Shown here: piece after piece, positions 10,032-19,248 of the stretch | Numbering within the stretch: position 1 is the first letter of the stretch | Layout of the letters: every line of letters begins with the position of its first letter | DNA from: Halobaculum saliterrae | Lineage (GTDB): Archaea > Halobacteriota > Halobacteria > Halobacteriales > Haloferacaceae | DNA: 64,000 nucleotides | NCBI RefSeq assembly: GCF_009831625.1 | Contig: NZ_WUUS01000003.1 | Span: forward strand, 1 to 64,000 | Direction: 5' to 3' | Program-made: the position numbers and the translations under genes | Notes under the pieces: generated by a model | What the model saw: only the letters and a program-made list of their open reading frames with translations | Told to the model about the DNA's origin: nothing | The model's database searches: none

Positions 10032-10922
10032 ATGATCGATCGCGATCGCGCATGGCTGGCGGCCGATATCCTGCTGTTGGCTGCCGTACCGACGGCCCTG
10101 CTCGCCGTGTTCGCGTTGCCGCTGCCGGTCCGGCGCTCGCTCGCCTTCTCGTACATGGATCCCACGCCGGTCACCGCATACACCGCCCACTTCGTTCATC
10201 TGGAGGTGGGCCACCTGCTCTCGAACCTCGGCGGGTACCTGTTGGTCGCTCCGACGGCGTACCTCCTCGCCCGGATCCGCGGATCGGAGATGCGGTTTCG
10301 CGTCGTCCTGATCGCGACGCTCGTCGGACTCCCCTTCGCGTTGTCGGCGCTGAACGTTGTTCTCGTTCGGCCGCGGGTCGGTTACGGCGCCTCCGGCATC
10401 GTGTCGGGCTTGTTCAGCCTCCTCTCGCTGGAGCTGTTCGGCTACGTTCGCGCGGCCCTACGCCCGGAGATCTCTCGGTGGTGGGCGGCGGTCGTCTTCT
10501 TCGTCGACGCGATGCTCATCGCCGCGGTCATGATGCCGCGAGCGGAGGGCGCATGGCTCGGCGCCGTCGTCGGGTGCGTCGTCGTCCTCACTTACGCAGT
10601 CGAACTCGGCCGGGAGCTCGCGTCCGTGGACGACCTCTGGAGGCCGTGGGTCACTCGTCCGGGGTACACGGAACTGGGAGTCGGTGCGGGGATCCTCGTG
10701 CTGGCGTTCCCCGTGCTGGCGTTCCCGCGGGTGGGAACCGGCAACGGGACGGTGTTGAACCTCTATGCACACTTCCTCGGGTTCAGCCTGACGTTCATCG
10801 CGGCGTACGTGCTCCCCGCGATCGACGACGTGGAGTCCGTCTCGGACGCCCCGACCGGGGAGTCCGACGATGGATTCGCCGCCGGACACGACTCGAAGCC
10901 GGAGCGGGCCTCGGCGGACTGA
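10032..10922 (+). CDS. Rhomboid family intramembrane serine protease
   Basis: 296 residues with about six to seven membrane segments. Rhomboid hallmarks are visible. The HLLSNLGGY stretch (about 61-69) resembles the HxxxN region of transmembrane segment 2. GYGASG carries the GxSG nucleophile (Ser121), and His247 sits in YAHFLGF in the last core helix, giving a Ser/His dyad. The C-terminal tail (about 270-296) is acidic and cytoplasmic in character. It would cleave single-pass membrane substrates within the membrane; the substrate is unknown. It lies between the giant surface protein and the MoxR locus. The preceding ATG-free region and the ATG at 10032 make the start likely. Confidence 0.85.
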   Translation: MIDRDRAWLAADILLLAAVPTALLAVFALPLPVRRSLAFSYMDPTPVTAYTAHFVHLEVGHLLSNLGGYLLVAPTAYLLARIRGSEMRFRVVLIATLVGLPFALSALNVVLVRPRVGYGASGIVSGLFSLLSLELFGYVRAALRPEISRWWAAVVFFVDAMLIAAVMMPRAEGAWLGAVVGCVVVLTYAVELGRELASVDDLWRPWVTRPGYTELGVGAGILVLAFPVLAFPRVGTGNGTVLNLYAHFLGFSLTFIAAYVLPAIDDVESVSDAPTGESDDGFAAGHDSKPERASAD

Positions 10923-11038
10923 CGGTCGCTCCAGTCGTCGGATCGCGTCGTCGACCGAACCCGCGGCGACCGTGACTCGACGGGGAAGGTTCGATCGGAT
11001 CGACACGTTGGTATGCGCTCGGACGCAGGTACTGGCCG

Positions 11039-11314
11039 ATGGCCACCCGACGGCGTGCTCGGTTCGTACGGGCACAGCTCGCGTGGAGCCTCGCGGCCGT
11101 CCTCGCGCTCGTGTTGCTGGAGTCGCTGAGCTACGAGCTGGTGTTCGTGACGACGCTCATCGGCTTCCTCGTGGTCACGGAGCTGACGGCGCCGTTCGCG
11201 GTGACCCCGACGTGGCGGGGGCGGCTCCGCTGGCTCATCGGCCTGGGGCTGTTGGTGTTCGGCTACGTCGTGATCCGGCGCGTGATCGAGATCCTGCCCC
11301 CGGGAGTGATCTGA
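11039..11314 (+). CDS. Small haloarchaeal membrane protein, first gene of MoxR operon
   Basis: 91 residues with a basic N-terminus (MATRRRARF) and three hydrophobic segments (about 14-31, 33-50, 63-82). I recognise no family. It ends one base before the start of the DUF4350 gene, so it is almost certainly co-transcribed with it and with moxR. In related archaeal loci, small membrane proteins accompany MoxR/DUF58 genes, so an envelope-related role is likely but unproven. Confidence 0.65.
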   Translation: MATRRRARFVRAQLAWSLAAVLALVLLESLSYELVFVTTLIGFLVVTELTAPFAVTPTWRGRLRWLIGLGLLVFGYVVIRRVIEILPPGVI

Positions 11315-11315
11315 G

Positions 11316-12488
11316 ATGGGCGTGTGGCCCGACGGCTGGGGATATCCGCACGCGCTGGCGGTCGGCCTGGCCGGCGTGATGGCGGTCGCGGTCCTGTTCG
11401 CCGGCGCGACCTCCGCGGCGGCGTTCGGCGCGTACAACCCCGCGTGGGACGGCGCCTCCGACCTCCGCGGCGTCGCCGAGGACGAGGGCGTCGCCCAGGC
11501 GACCGTCGCGACGAACGCGTCCATGTACCGAACGGTCGAGCCGAACGGGACCGTCGCGGTCGTGCTCTCCCCGGACCGGCCGTACACGAACGCCGAGGCG
11601 TCGGCGGTCGAACGGTTCGTCCGCGCGGGCGGGACGCTCGTCGTCGCGGAGGACTACGGCCCTCACGGGAACCGACTGCTCGCGGCCGTCGACTCGGAGG
11701 TCCGGGTCGACGGCCGACCGCTGCGCGACGACCGGGAGTACTACCGCTCCCCGGCGCTGCCGGTCGCGCCGAACACCGCCGATCACCCGCTGACGGCCGG
11801 CGTCGACAGCCTCACGCTGAATCACGGGAGCGTCGTCGTTCCGCGGAACGCGACGGCGAACGCGACCGTGAGCGGGACAGATCGACCCGCCGACCAACCC
11901 GCAGTCGATGGAACGAACGCGACGGTGCTCGTCCGATCCTCGGAGTTCTCGTATCTCGACGCCGACGCGGACGGGGATATCGACGACGACGAGACGCTAC
12001 GCACCCGGCCGGTCGCGACCGCCGAGTCGGTGGGCGCCGGGCGGGTGATCGTCGTCTCGGACCCGAGCGCGTTCATCAACGCCATGCTTGAGCGACCGGG
12101 TAACCGCCGGTTCGTGGCGAACCTGTTCGCGGACCGCGAGCGGGTGCTGCTGGACTACTCCCACACGGCCGACCAGCCGCCGCTCGTCGGCGTGACGCTT
12201 GCACTTAGGCGTTCGACACCGCTCACCGTCGGCGTCGGCGTCCTCGCGCTGATCGGCATCGGTGTGTGGGGACGGTGGCCCCGGCTCCGGTCGGCACTCG
12301 GGATCGACGAGTCGACCGGCCCGGGACCGACGCCGACGGGCGAACCGGGCGATTCGGACGAGTCGATCGATCGAGCGGCGCTCGCGGAACACCTCACACG
12401 GAGGCATCCCGAGTGGAGTCCCCGCCGGATCCGCCGAGTGATGACAGGCGTTTTACCAACCCGGGACGAACCGTCCGAGGATGAGTAA
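11316..12488 (+). CDS. DUF4350 domain membrane protein of MoxR locus
   Basis: 390 residues: an N-terminal membrane helix (about 11-33) and a DUF4350-like domain (about 35-265) with the recognisable FVRAGGTLVVAEDYG core typical of GATase-like/DUF4350 proteins. A second membrane helix follows (about 291-310), then an acidic cytoplasmic tail ending in a basic helical motif. DUF4350 genes are typically found with moxR and DUF58 genes, as here. The last 8 bases overlap the start of moxR, indicating translational coupling. Function is unknown; a role in assembling or checking extracellular proteins is an inference from context. Confidence 0.75.
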   Translation: MGVWPDGWGYPHALAVGLAGVMAVAVLFAGATSAAAFGAYNPAWDGASDLRGVAEDEGVAQATVATNASMYRTVEPNGTVAVVLSPDRPYTNAEASAVERFVRAGGTLVVAEDYGPHGNRLLAAVDSEVRVDGRPLRDDREYYRSPALPVAPNTADHPLTAGVDSLTLNHGSVVVPRNATANATVSGTDRPADQPAVDGTNATVLVRSSEFSYLDADADGDIDDDETLRTRPVATAESVGAGRVIVVSDPSAFINAMLERPGNRRFVANLFADRERVLLDYSHTADQPPLVGVTLALRRSTPLTVGVGVLALIGIGVWGRWPRLRSALGIDESTGPGPTPTGEPGDSDESIDRAALAEHLTRRHPEWSPRRIRRVMTGVLPTRDEPSEDE

Positions 12489-13482
12489 GGCAGAGGGGGA
12501 TCCCGCGGCGGTGTACGAGGCGCTCCGCGAGGAGGCGGGACGGGTGCTGATCGGCAACGAGGAGGTGCTCGAGCGGATCACCATCGCGGCGCTGACGGGC
12601 GGGCACGTCCTGCTGGAGGGGGTCCCCGGCGTCGCGAAGACGACCATCGCGAACCTGTTCGCCCGGGCGACCGGACTGGAATTCACCCGCGTGCAGATGA
12701 CGCCGGACATCCTCCCGGCGGACATCACCGGCTCGCACATCTACCGGGAGAACGTCGGGGAGTTCGAACTCAACAAGGGACCGGTGTTCGCGAACGTCGT
12801 CGTCGCCGACGAGATCAACCGCGCGACGCCGAAGACCCAGTCCGCGCTGCTGGAGGCGATGCAGGAGCGGACCGTCACCATCGAGGGCGAGACGCTCGCG
12901 CTGCCGGACCCGTTCACGGTCATCGCGACGCAGAACCCGATCGAGATGGAGGGCGTGTTCGAGCTGCCGGAGGCACAGCGTGACCGCTTCCAGTTCAAGC
13001 TCACCGTCGACCTGCCCGACCGGCCGGTCGAGCGGGAGCTCCTCGACCGGTTCGACGCCGACCCCGGACTGGGTCCGAGCCAGACCGAGCGGGTGATCGA
13101 CGAGCGGGACCTGATGGCTGCCCGCGAGGCGGTCGGCGAGGTCCACGTCGCCCCGCCGGTGAAGGAGTACATCCTTGACGTGGTGCGGGCGACCCGCGAG
13201 TCCGAGGACATCGAGTACGGCGCCTCTCCGCGTGCGACCCTGGCGTTCCTGAACGCCGGAAAGGCCCGGGCCGCCATCCACGGCCGGGAGTACGTCATCC
13301 CGGACGACGTGAAGTCGCTCGCGATGCCGATCCTCGTCCACCGGCTCGTCCTCTCGACGGAGGCGGAACTGGGCGAGGAGTCGACAGAGCGGGTCGTCGA
13401 GCGCATCCTCGACCGGGTTGCGGTCCCCGCCGACGCGAGCGAGCCCGGACCCGACCGCGCGACCGGCGCGGGCGACGACTGA
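12481..13482 (+). CDS. MoxR family AAA+ ATPase
   Basis: 333 residues, normal length for MoxR. Walker A GVPGVAKT (47-54), Walker B VVVADEIN (about 107-113), the MoxR-typical ATPKTQSALLEAMQE stretch just after it, a sensor region IATQNPIE, and the C-terminal lid domain. MoxR ATPases act as chaperone-like remodelers with vWA/DUF58 partners. The DUF58 gene is nearby at 15180-16694 on the opposite strand, and the two arms converge. The start overlaps the DUF4350 gene by 8 bases. Confidence 0.93.
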   Translation: MSKAEGDPAAVYEALREEAGRVLIGNEEVLERITIAALTGGHVLLEGVPGVAKTTIANLFARATGLEFTRVQMTPDILPADITGSHIYRENVGEFELNKGPVFANVVVADEINRATPKTQSALLEAMQERTVTIEGETLALPDPFTVIATQNPIEMEGVFELPEAQRDRFQFKLTVDLPDRPVERELLDRFDADPGLGPSQTERVIDERDLMAAREAVGEVHVAPPVKEYILDVVRATRESEDIEYGASPRATLAFLNAGKARAAIHGREYVIPDDVKSLAMPILVHRLVLSTEAELGEESTERVVERILDRVAVPADASEPGPDRATGAGDD

Positions 13483-13587
13483 ACTGATCCTCGGTCGCCT
13501 CGATCCGGAGGACCCCCGGTAGCGACGTCTCCACCTACGGATACCTCGTCGCCGTCGGTGCCCCGGTGCCGTCGAGCGCAACCGGCG

Positions 13588-14571
13588 TTACTCGTTCCCG
13601 TCCTCGACGCTGTCGGCTTCAGCCTCGCCGCCGGCGTTCCCGTCTCCGTCCGCACCGTCGCCGTACCATCGACAGGTCACCGTGTATCCGCCGTCGACGG
13701 ACGCCGACTCGACCCTGACGGGCGCGTCCAGTCCGACCGCGAGCCCGACCGCGATTAGCGATCCCACGGGGTCGTCGAACCGGTCGCCGGCCCCGAAGGC
13801 GCCGCCGGTCACCTTGACGGTGGCGCGACCGGTCGCGGCGTCGACGTCGGTCTCGACCGCGTCGGCGATCTCGAACGTCTCCACGCACGACTCCGAGAGC
13901 TGTTCGACGAGGCGGGTCGGGGCCTCCGCCGGCTCGCCCGGCACCGTCCGCGTGAACTCGCGGTACAGCGATCCGCCCGTCGGATCGAACGCGACCCCGC
14001 GTGCCTCGGGCTCCTCGGGCACGACGAACGTCGCCTCGAGCGCCTCGCCGTCGGGGACCTCGTACTCGCGGCGCTGGGGGACGAACAGCCGGGCGGGCGG
14101 GTCGCCCGGGCCGACCGGGACGTACACGCGCTCGTCCTGGAGGCCGAGTTCGGCTGTCACGGCCGCCTCGTTGTCCGCGAGGGCGGCGTACACGCGCTCG
14201 CCCACGTCCGCGGAGACGAACCGCTCGGGCGTGAGATACCGCGTCAGGACCGCGCCGAACAGTCCTATCGCGCCGAGCACGAGCAGCACCTCACGGACGG
14301 CGGGGAACAGCGCGGCCGCCCCGACCGCGACGGCGCCGAGGCCCGCGAGCGCCAGCGCCGCGCGACGGTACTCCGTGCGCCTGACTCGTGCGTACTGCTC
14401 GCGGAGGCGGCGGTTCTCCGCCGACAACCGCTCAACGCGGGCGACCGTCTCGGCGTCGGTCGACTCCGGGGCGGTCGGTCCGTCGTCGGCCTCCGGGTCG
14501 CTCGGTTCAGACGGTTCGTCCCCGGATCCGAGCCTCTTCGGGCCGATCCCGTCGCCGGCGTCGCGACTCAC
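13588..14571 (-). CDS. Haloarchaeal MoxR-locus protein with coiled coil and two membrane helices
   Basis: 327 residues if started at the GTG at 14571, one base after the upstream stop; an alternative GTG at 14583 adds four residues. An acidic disordered N-terminus is followed by a short coiled coil (ERLSAENRRLREQYARV), two adjacent membrane helices, then a soluble alpha/beta domain ending in an acidic tail. No named family is recognised with confidence. It is the last gene of a three-gene leftward operon with DUF58, converging on moxR. Confidence 0.65.
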   Translation of the reverse strand: MSRDAGDGIGPKRLGSGDEPSEPSDPEADDGPTAPESTDAETVARVERLSAENRRLREQYARVRRTEYRRAALALAGLGAVAVGAAALFPAVREVLLVLGAIGLFGAVLTRYLTPERFVSADVGERVYAALADNEAAVTAELGLQDERVYVPVGPGDPPARLFVPQRREYEVPDGEALEATFVVPEEPEARGVAFDPTGGSLYREFTRTVPGEPAEAPTRLVEQLSESCVETFEIADAVETDVDAATGRATVKVTGGAFGAGDRFDDPVGSLIAVGLAVGLDAPVRVESASVDGGYTVTCRWYGDGADGDGNAGGEAEADSVEDGNE

Positions 14572-14572
14572 C

Positions 14573-15136
14573 TCAGCGGTCACCCCCGTTCGTCGCACCG
14601 GCCAGTCCCGTGACGACCAGTTCGTAGCGATGGAGCCCGTACGCCGCGAGGACCGCGACGGCGACGAGCGTCGCGGCGACCGCGGCGTAGGAGTCGAGGG
14701 CGATGACGGCGATGGCGGCCGCGGCGCCGAGTCCGAGGGCGGCGAGCCAGGCGACGCCGGCGTCCCGGCGGTCGAGACGACCGGCCAGCGGGACGGCGAC
14801 CAGCGGGAGGATCGCGAGCTCGAGTACGAGCACCGACCCGAGCGTCGGCTGGGGAACGACGACCACCGCCAGCAGGTGTGCGAGAAGGATCGCGAGAGCC
14901 GGGCCCGCAAGGACCGCGAGCACGACCGCGATCAGTCCGATCGGGGCCGCGACCGGGCCGCCGAGGACGGCGAACCCGAGCGGGAGGGTGACCACGCATG
15001 CCAGCAACGGAGCCGACGCTTCGGACCGGCGCTGGGCCCCCGTCGCGACCACCTCGGCGAGGGATCCGCCGCGCATGAGGCCGGATAGACCGGCGACCGT
15101 CATAGGTGTGTTCGTTCCGACCGATCGGGCCGCCAT
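14573..15136 (-). CDS. Haloarchaeal polytopic membrane protein of MoxR/DUF58 operon
   Basis: 187 residues, almost entirely hydrophobic after residue 40, with about five membrane segments in an Ala/Val/Leu-rich composition. It sits 43 bp downstream of the DUF58 gene and 1 bp upstream of the next gene. No catalytic motif is seen. It is probably a partner of the DUF58 protein in the membrane; function is unknown. Confidence 0.65.
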   Translation of the reverse strand: MAARSVGTNTPMTVAGLSGLMRGGSLAEVVATGAQRRSEASAPLLACVVTLPLGFAVLGGPVAAPIGLIAVVLAVLAGPALAILLAHLLAVVVVPQPTLGSVLVLELAILPLVAVPLAGRLDRRDAGVAWLAALGLGAAAAIAVIALDSYAAVAATLVAVAVLAAYGLHRYELVVTGLAGATNGGDR

Positions 15137-15179
15137 GAGGGGGACGGCGTGACCGTTCTCCCGACTGGGGGCGACGTGC

Positions 15180-16694
15180 TCATCGGTCCCGACGCCCGGC
15201 GGCGAGCAGGCGGTCGAGCCGATCGCCCGGCCCGACCTCGAAGGCGGTCACGCGCGGCAGGCCGTCGAGGTCGCGCCGGAACTCCTCGGCGGCGACGTAT
15301 CGGTCGTAGGCCGCCTCCGGGTCGGCGAGCACGTCGCCGTCGAAGAGGACTCGCGGGGCGAGGAAGACGACCGCGTGATCGCCGCCGCGGGTCGCGAGCC
15401 GCGCCGCCTCGCGGACGCGGTCACGACGAGCGTCATCGGTGAACAGGACCGTCCACGTCGTCCCGCTCGTCTCCGCCCGAAGGCTCCGGACGGCCCCGAA
15501 CAGCGGGTCGCCCTCGATCCGCCGAACGTACGACGTTCGTGACCCGAGGAAGGGCCGGAGCCGACGCGCGAACGGCGTCTCGTCGGTCGCGAGCCGGGCG
15601 TCGGCCAGCGCCGCGCGGCCCGGATGCGCGCCCCGTGTGTCCGCGGTGATCGCGTCCGTCCGACCGGTCCGCGCGTCGCCGGGGTCCCCGTCGCCGACCG
15701 CCCCCCCGGCAGTCGGGACGGAACCGTCCGCAGTCACCGGAGGGCGCACCGTCGGGACGAGTTCGGAAAGCGTCGTTCGGATGCGGTTGTACCCCGAGGC
15801 CGCCGTCGTCGGGTCGTGTCTGTTCGTGACGCCGTCGTCGCCGACGGTCCAGCAGCCGACGGGGTCGGAGAGGCGTTCCGCGGCGTCGGTGAACGAGAGC
15901 GCGACCTCCCGGAGGTACGCGAACAGCGTCGCCCCCTCGTGGCCGAGGTCGGTCGCCCCGCGGTGGTCGAACACGAGCACGCTCCGCCGGTCCGTCTCGG
16001 CCTCGAACTCGCGGACGTACAGGTCGTCGAGGCGGGCCGTCGCCTTCCAATCGATCTGGTCCGTCGCGTCCCCGGGCTGGAACTGCCGGATCTCCTCCGG
16101 GGAGATACCCCCGGCCCCACGACCGGCGGGATGCTCGCCGTAGGCCATCGCGACCTCCTCGCCGCCCCGGCCGATTCGGAGGTCGGCCGGGGTCCGCGCC
16201 GCGACCGTCACGGTCGGCGTCGGCCCACGCGGAAGCGTCTCCGTGAACAGTCCGTCTCGCGGCCGGACGGTCACCGACGCTTGCGGGATCTCGTAGCGAC
16301 CGGCGGTGGGGACGGTGAACTCGACGGTCGTTCCCGCCTCGGTCTCGCCGGCGTCGAGCCGGAGCGTCCGATCGTCGACGGGCGGCCCGTCGGCGGCGAC
16401 GGGCAGGTTCACCCTGATCTCCGTCGGCGCCGGCGCGGGCCCGTCGACCCGCGCGGTGACCGCCAGTCGTACCTCGTCGTCGACGGGGACGCGACGGCGG
16501 ATCGGCGTCACGTCGAGGGTCAGGTCGCGGTCGACCGCGCGGACGGCACGGACGGCTGCGGCCTGTCGCCCGACGAGCCACGCCGCGAGCGCGACGCCGC
16601 CCGCGACGAGCAGAACGCGTTCCGCGAGGACGCCGAGCACGACGACGGCGAGCCCCATGATCGCGACCGTGCGGGCGCGTCGCTGCACCTGCAT
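15180..16694 (-). CDS. DUF58 domain membrane protein
   Basis: 504 residues. Two N-terminal membrane helices (about 10-42), an extracellular or intracellular beta domain (about 55-165), then the DUF58 core with the diagnostic stretch GGISPEEIRQFQPGDA followed by DQIDWKATAR and the VREFE strand, leading into a vWA-like region (SVLVFDHRG). DUF58 proteins pair functionally with MoxR ATPases. It is first gene of a leftward operon, with a 195-bp divergent promoter region shared with the DUF4129 gene. The ATG at 16694 directly precedes a basic stretch and the first helix. Confidence 0.9.
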   Translation of the reverse strand: MQVQRRARTVAIMGLAVVVLGVLAERVLLVAGGVALAAWLVGRQAAAVRAVRAVDRDLTLDVTPIRRRVPVDDEVRLAVTARVDGPAPAPTEIRVNLPVAADGPPVDDRTLRLDAGETEAGTTVEFTVPTAGRYEIPQASVTVRPRDGLFTETLPRGPTPTVTVAARTPADLRIGRGGEEVAMAYGEHPAGRGAGGISPEEIRQFQPGDATDQIDWKATARLDDLYVREFEAETDRRSVLVFDHRGATDLGHEGATLFAYLREVALSFTDAAERLSDPVGCWTVGDDGVTNRHDPTTAASGYNRIRTTLSELVPTVRPPVTADGSVPTAGGAVGDGDPGDARTGRTDAITADTRGAHPGRAALADARLATDETPFARRLRPFLGSRTSYVRRIEGDPLFGAVRSLRAETSGTTWTVLFTDDARRDRVREAARLATRGGDHAVVFLAPRVLFDGDVLADPEAAYDRYVAAEEFRRDLDGLPRVTAFEVGPGDRLDRLLAAGRRDR

Positions 16695-16889
16695 TGCCGG
16701 TGTGTCGTGTCGGTCGACATATGAGTGTTCCCGTCGACCGGCTCACTGTGTGAGCGGACGGTCGGCGTCCCCGCCGTCACCAGCCGCTCGGCCCCGACGC
16801 CACACAGAACTTCACATCTCGCCGCGGGGCATCCACTGGACCGCGAACGCTTCCGCTCGTTTCATTACGCTCCGCCGATACGTTCGCTC

Positions 16890-19049
16890 GTGAACCGTGC
16901 GGCGGTGGTCCGGGCGATCGCGGCGTGCCTCCTCCTCGCGAGCGCGGCCAGCGCCGTGGGTGCCGCCCCGGTCGTGTCCGGCTCGGGGGCAACGCAGGCC
17001 GACCTCACGGACGCCCCCGTCGCACAGGTGGCCGACGACGGCACGCGAAACAACTCGACCGTCCGCCACGAGGACCCCGAGTCGGTCGACGGCGACGGCG
17101 ACACCGCCGCGATCAGCTCGCACCTCGTCGGGCAGTTGGCCGGGAACCTCAACGGCAGCCTGACGAGTCTGAATCAGGAGGAGTACGAGCGGGCGAAGGA
17201 GCTCCTCGGGTCGGGGTACGACGACGACCTCGAGAAGTACGTCGACGTGCAGGGCGACATCGACGGTGGCGACGGCGACGACGGCGGGGGGTTCGAGTCG
17301 GCCCAACGGACTCAACAGACGTACGTCGAGCAGGTTCAGTCGTTCCGCCAGACGCGCGAGGAATACCGGGAGGCCGTCGAGAACGGAAACCGCGAGCGGG
17401 CACGCCGCCTCGCGCGCAACCTCACCGAGACCGCCGACCGGATCGAGACGACCCAGCGGGAGCTCCTCGCGGCGTACTCGCGGATCGAGAACACGACCGG
17501 CGTGAACCTCGCAGGCGAGCGGGAGATGATCCAGGAAACGACTGCGAACGTGAGCGAGACGGCCGCAGAACTCGAGACGGCGGAGCTGACGCGAACGCGG
17601 CTCTCCCTGTCGGTCGCGGACCCGCGGGCCTCGTTCCTCGACCCGCTCACGATCTCCGGAACCCTCCGGACCGCCAACGGGACGCCGGTGGCGAACCGCA
17701 GTATCGAAGTTCGGGTCGGCCAGCGGACGCTCACCGCGACGACGGACGAGTCCGGGGCACTCACGCTCAGGTATCGACCGACGCTGCTCCGGGCGAACGC
17801 GACGGAGGTGAGGGTCGTCTACCGGCCGGAGAACGCGTCGGTGTACCTCCCGTCGAACGGCACCGTCCCCATCGACGTCCAGCAGGTCGAGGCGACTGCG
17901 ACGCTCACCGCGCCCGCCGAGGCGTCGTTCGGCGACCGCGTCGCGGTCAACGGAAGCGTCACGGCCGACGGGGTCGCCGTCGACGGGATCCCGCTTCGCC
18001 TTCGGGTCGGTAACGCGACTCTCGGGACGGGAACGACGGGCGAGGATGGTGCCTACAGTCTCGCCGGGACGCTCCCGGCGGAGGTTGACGACGGGCAGCA
18101 GCGGGTCGTTGTCGCCCCAGCGTCGGACGACCGTGCGGTCGTCGTGACGGCCGTCGAGTCGGCGCTCGCCGTCGAGCCGACGACCACACGGCTCGCCGCG
18201 AACGCGAGCCTCGAATCCGCCGACACCGTCGCCGTGCGCGGCAGGCTCACGACGAGCGACGGAACGCCGGTCGCCGGGGAGAGCGTCGACGTCCGCCTGG
18301 GCGACCGCGTCGTCGCGAGCGTCACGACCGGCCCCGACGGCCGCTACGCCGAGACGGTCGCTGTCCCGGCCGCCCTGTCGGACGCGGAGACGGCGACGCT
18401 CGTGGCGTCGTACGCGGCGCCGGAGACGAACCTCGAACCCGCACGTGCGCGAACGACCGTCTCGCTCGTGGCACCCGATGGGGAGGCCGACGACCCCGCT
18501 GGGAACACCGACGGCCTCGGGATCCTCGGGCCGGGCGTGTCGGGCGTGCTCACCCCGGTACTGGCCGCCGTTCCCCTCCCGGCGGAGCAGATCGGGCTGC
18601 TCGTGGCCGGCCTGTTGGTGGTGCTCGCGGGAGTCGGCGCGTACGGGTTGGCGACCCGTGAGGACTCAGACCCGACGGCGCCGGCCGAGTCGACGGCGGC
18701 GACGGCCGGTGCGGACGCGGACGCCCCTGCGGCCGCCGCGGCCGCCGAGTCGACGCCGGCGCCCCTCGACGACGCCCGCGCGCACCTCGCCGAGGACCCG
18801 ACCGTCGCGACGCAGGTCGCGTTCGCGACCGTTCGCGACGCGCTCGCCGAGCGCCACGGCGTGGACGACGCGCTCACCCACCGTGAGATCGCTCGCGCGT
18901 ACCGCGAGGCGACCGACGCCGACGCCGCGGCCGACGCGCTCGACCACCTCACGGACGTGTACGAGCGCGCGGCGTTCGGCCCCGCCGGCGTCTCCCAGGC
19001 GGACGCCGAAGGCGCCATCGAGGACGCCCGGACGGTGCTCGACGCCTGA
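16890..19049 (+). CDS. Secreted DUF4129-type protein with Ig-like repeats, no transglutaminase core
   Basis: 719 residues from GTG 16890, chosen because a signal peptide starts there (VNRAAVVRAIAACLLLASA). A helical charged region (about 75-225) is followed by three carboxypeptidase-regulatory/Ig-like beta domains (about 235-530), a membrane helix (about 575-595), and a C-terminal cytoplasmic helical domain resembling DUF4129. The latter holds HREIARAYREAT and YERAAFGP, the usual C-terminus of archaeal transglutaminase-like envelope proteins. No Cys-His-Asp transglutaminase triad is seen, so this is a non-enzymatic relative. Divergent from the DUF58 operon, it completes the MoxR-type envelope locus. 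Confidence 0.75.
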   Translation: MNRAAVVRAIAACLLLASAASAVGAAPVVSGSGATQADLTDAPVAQVADDGTRNNSTVRHEDPESVDGDGDTAAISSHLVGQLAGNLNGSLTSLNQEEYERAKELLGSGYDDDLEKYVDVQGDIDGGDGDDGGGFESAQRTQQTYVEQVQSFRQTREEYREAVENGNRERARRLARNLTETADRIETTQRELLAAYSRIENTTGVNLAGEREMIQETTANVSETAAELETAELTRTRLSLSVADPRASFLDPLTISGTLRTANGTPVANRSIEVRVGQRTLTATTDESGALTLRYRPTLLRANATEVRVVYRPENASVYLPSNGTVPIDVQQVEATATLTAPAEASFGDRVAVNGSVTADGVAVDGIPLRLRVGNATLGTGTTGEDGAYSLAGTLPAEVDDGQQRVVVAPASDDRAVVVTAVESALAVEPTTTRLAANASLESADTVAVRGRLTTSDGTPVAGESVDVRLGDRVVASVTTGPDGRYAETVAVPAALSDAETATLVASYAAPETNLEPARARTTVSLVAPDGEADDPAGNTDGLGILGPGVSGVLTPVLAAVPLPAEQIGLLVAGLLVVLAGVGAYGLATREDSDPTAPAESTAATAGADADAPAAAAAAESTPAPLDDARAHLAEDPTVATQVAFATVRDALAERHGVDDALTHREIARAYREATDADAAADALDHLTDVYERAAFGPAGVSQADAEGAIEDARTVLDA

Positions 19050-19248
19050 TCGGTCGACCCACGAAGGCGTGCGGGCGATCCGATCGCCGCGTTCACGTGT
19101 GGGCTTGCGAGGCGTCGCGTTGACTTCGGCACCGATCCCACCGGACGGCGAGGGTTGGGGCCACTGCGTCGGATGCCCGATCGTTCGAGTCGATACTTCG
19201 ACATCACGGAATACTTCCGCGGACGACCCGGATCGAGCGAACACATCA

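Noticed and set aside
14572-14910. N-terminal extension of the MoxR-locus protein at 13588-14571
   Set aside because: It overlaps the neighbouring membrane-protein gene and is Ser/Arg-rich shadow sequence; a GTG one base after that gene's stop is the better start.
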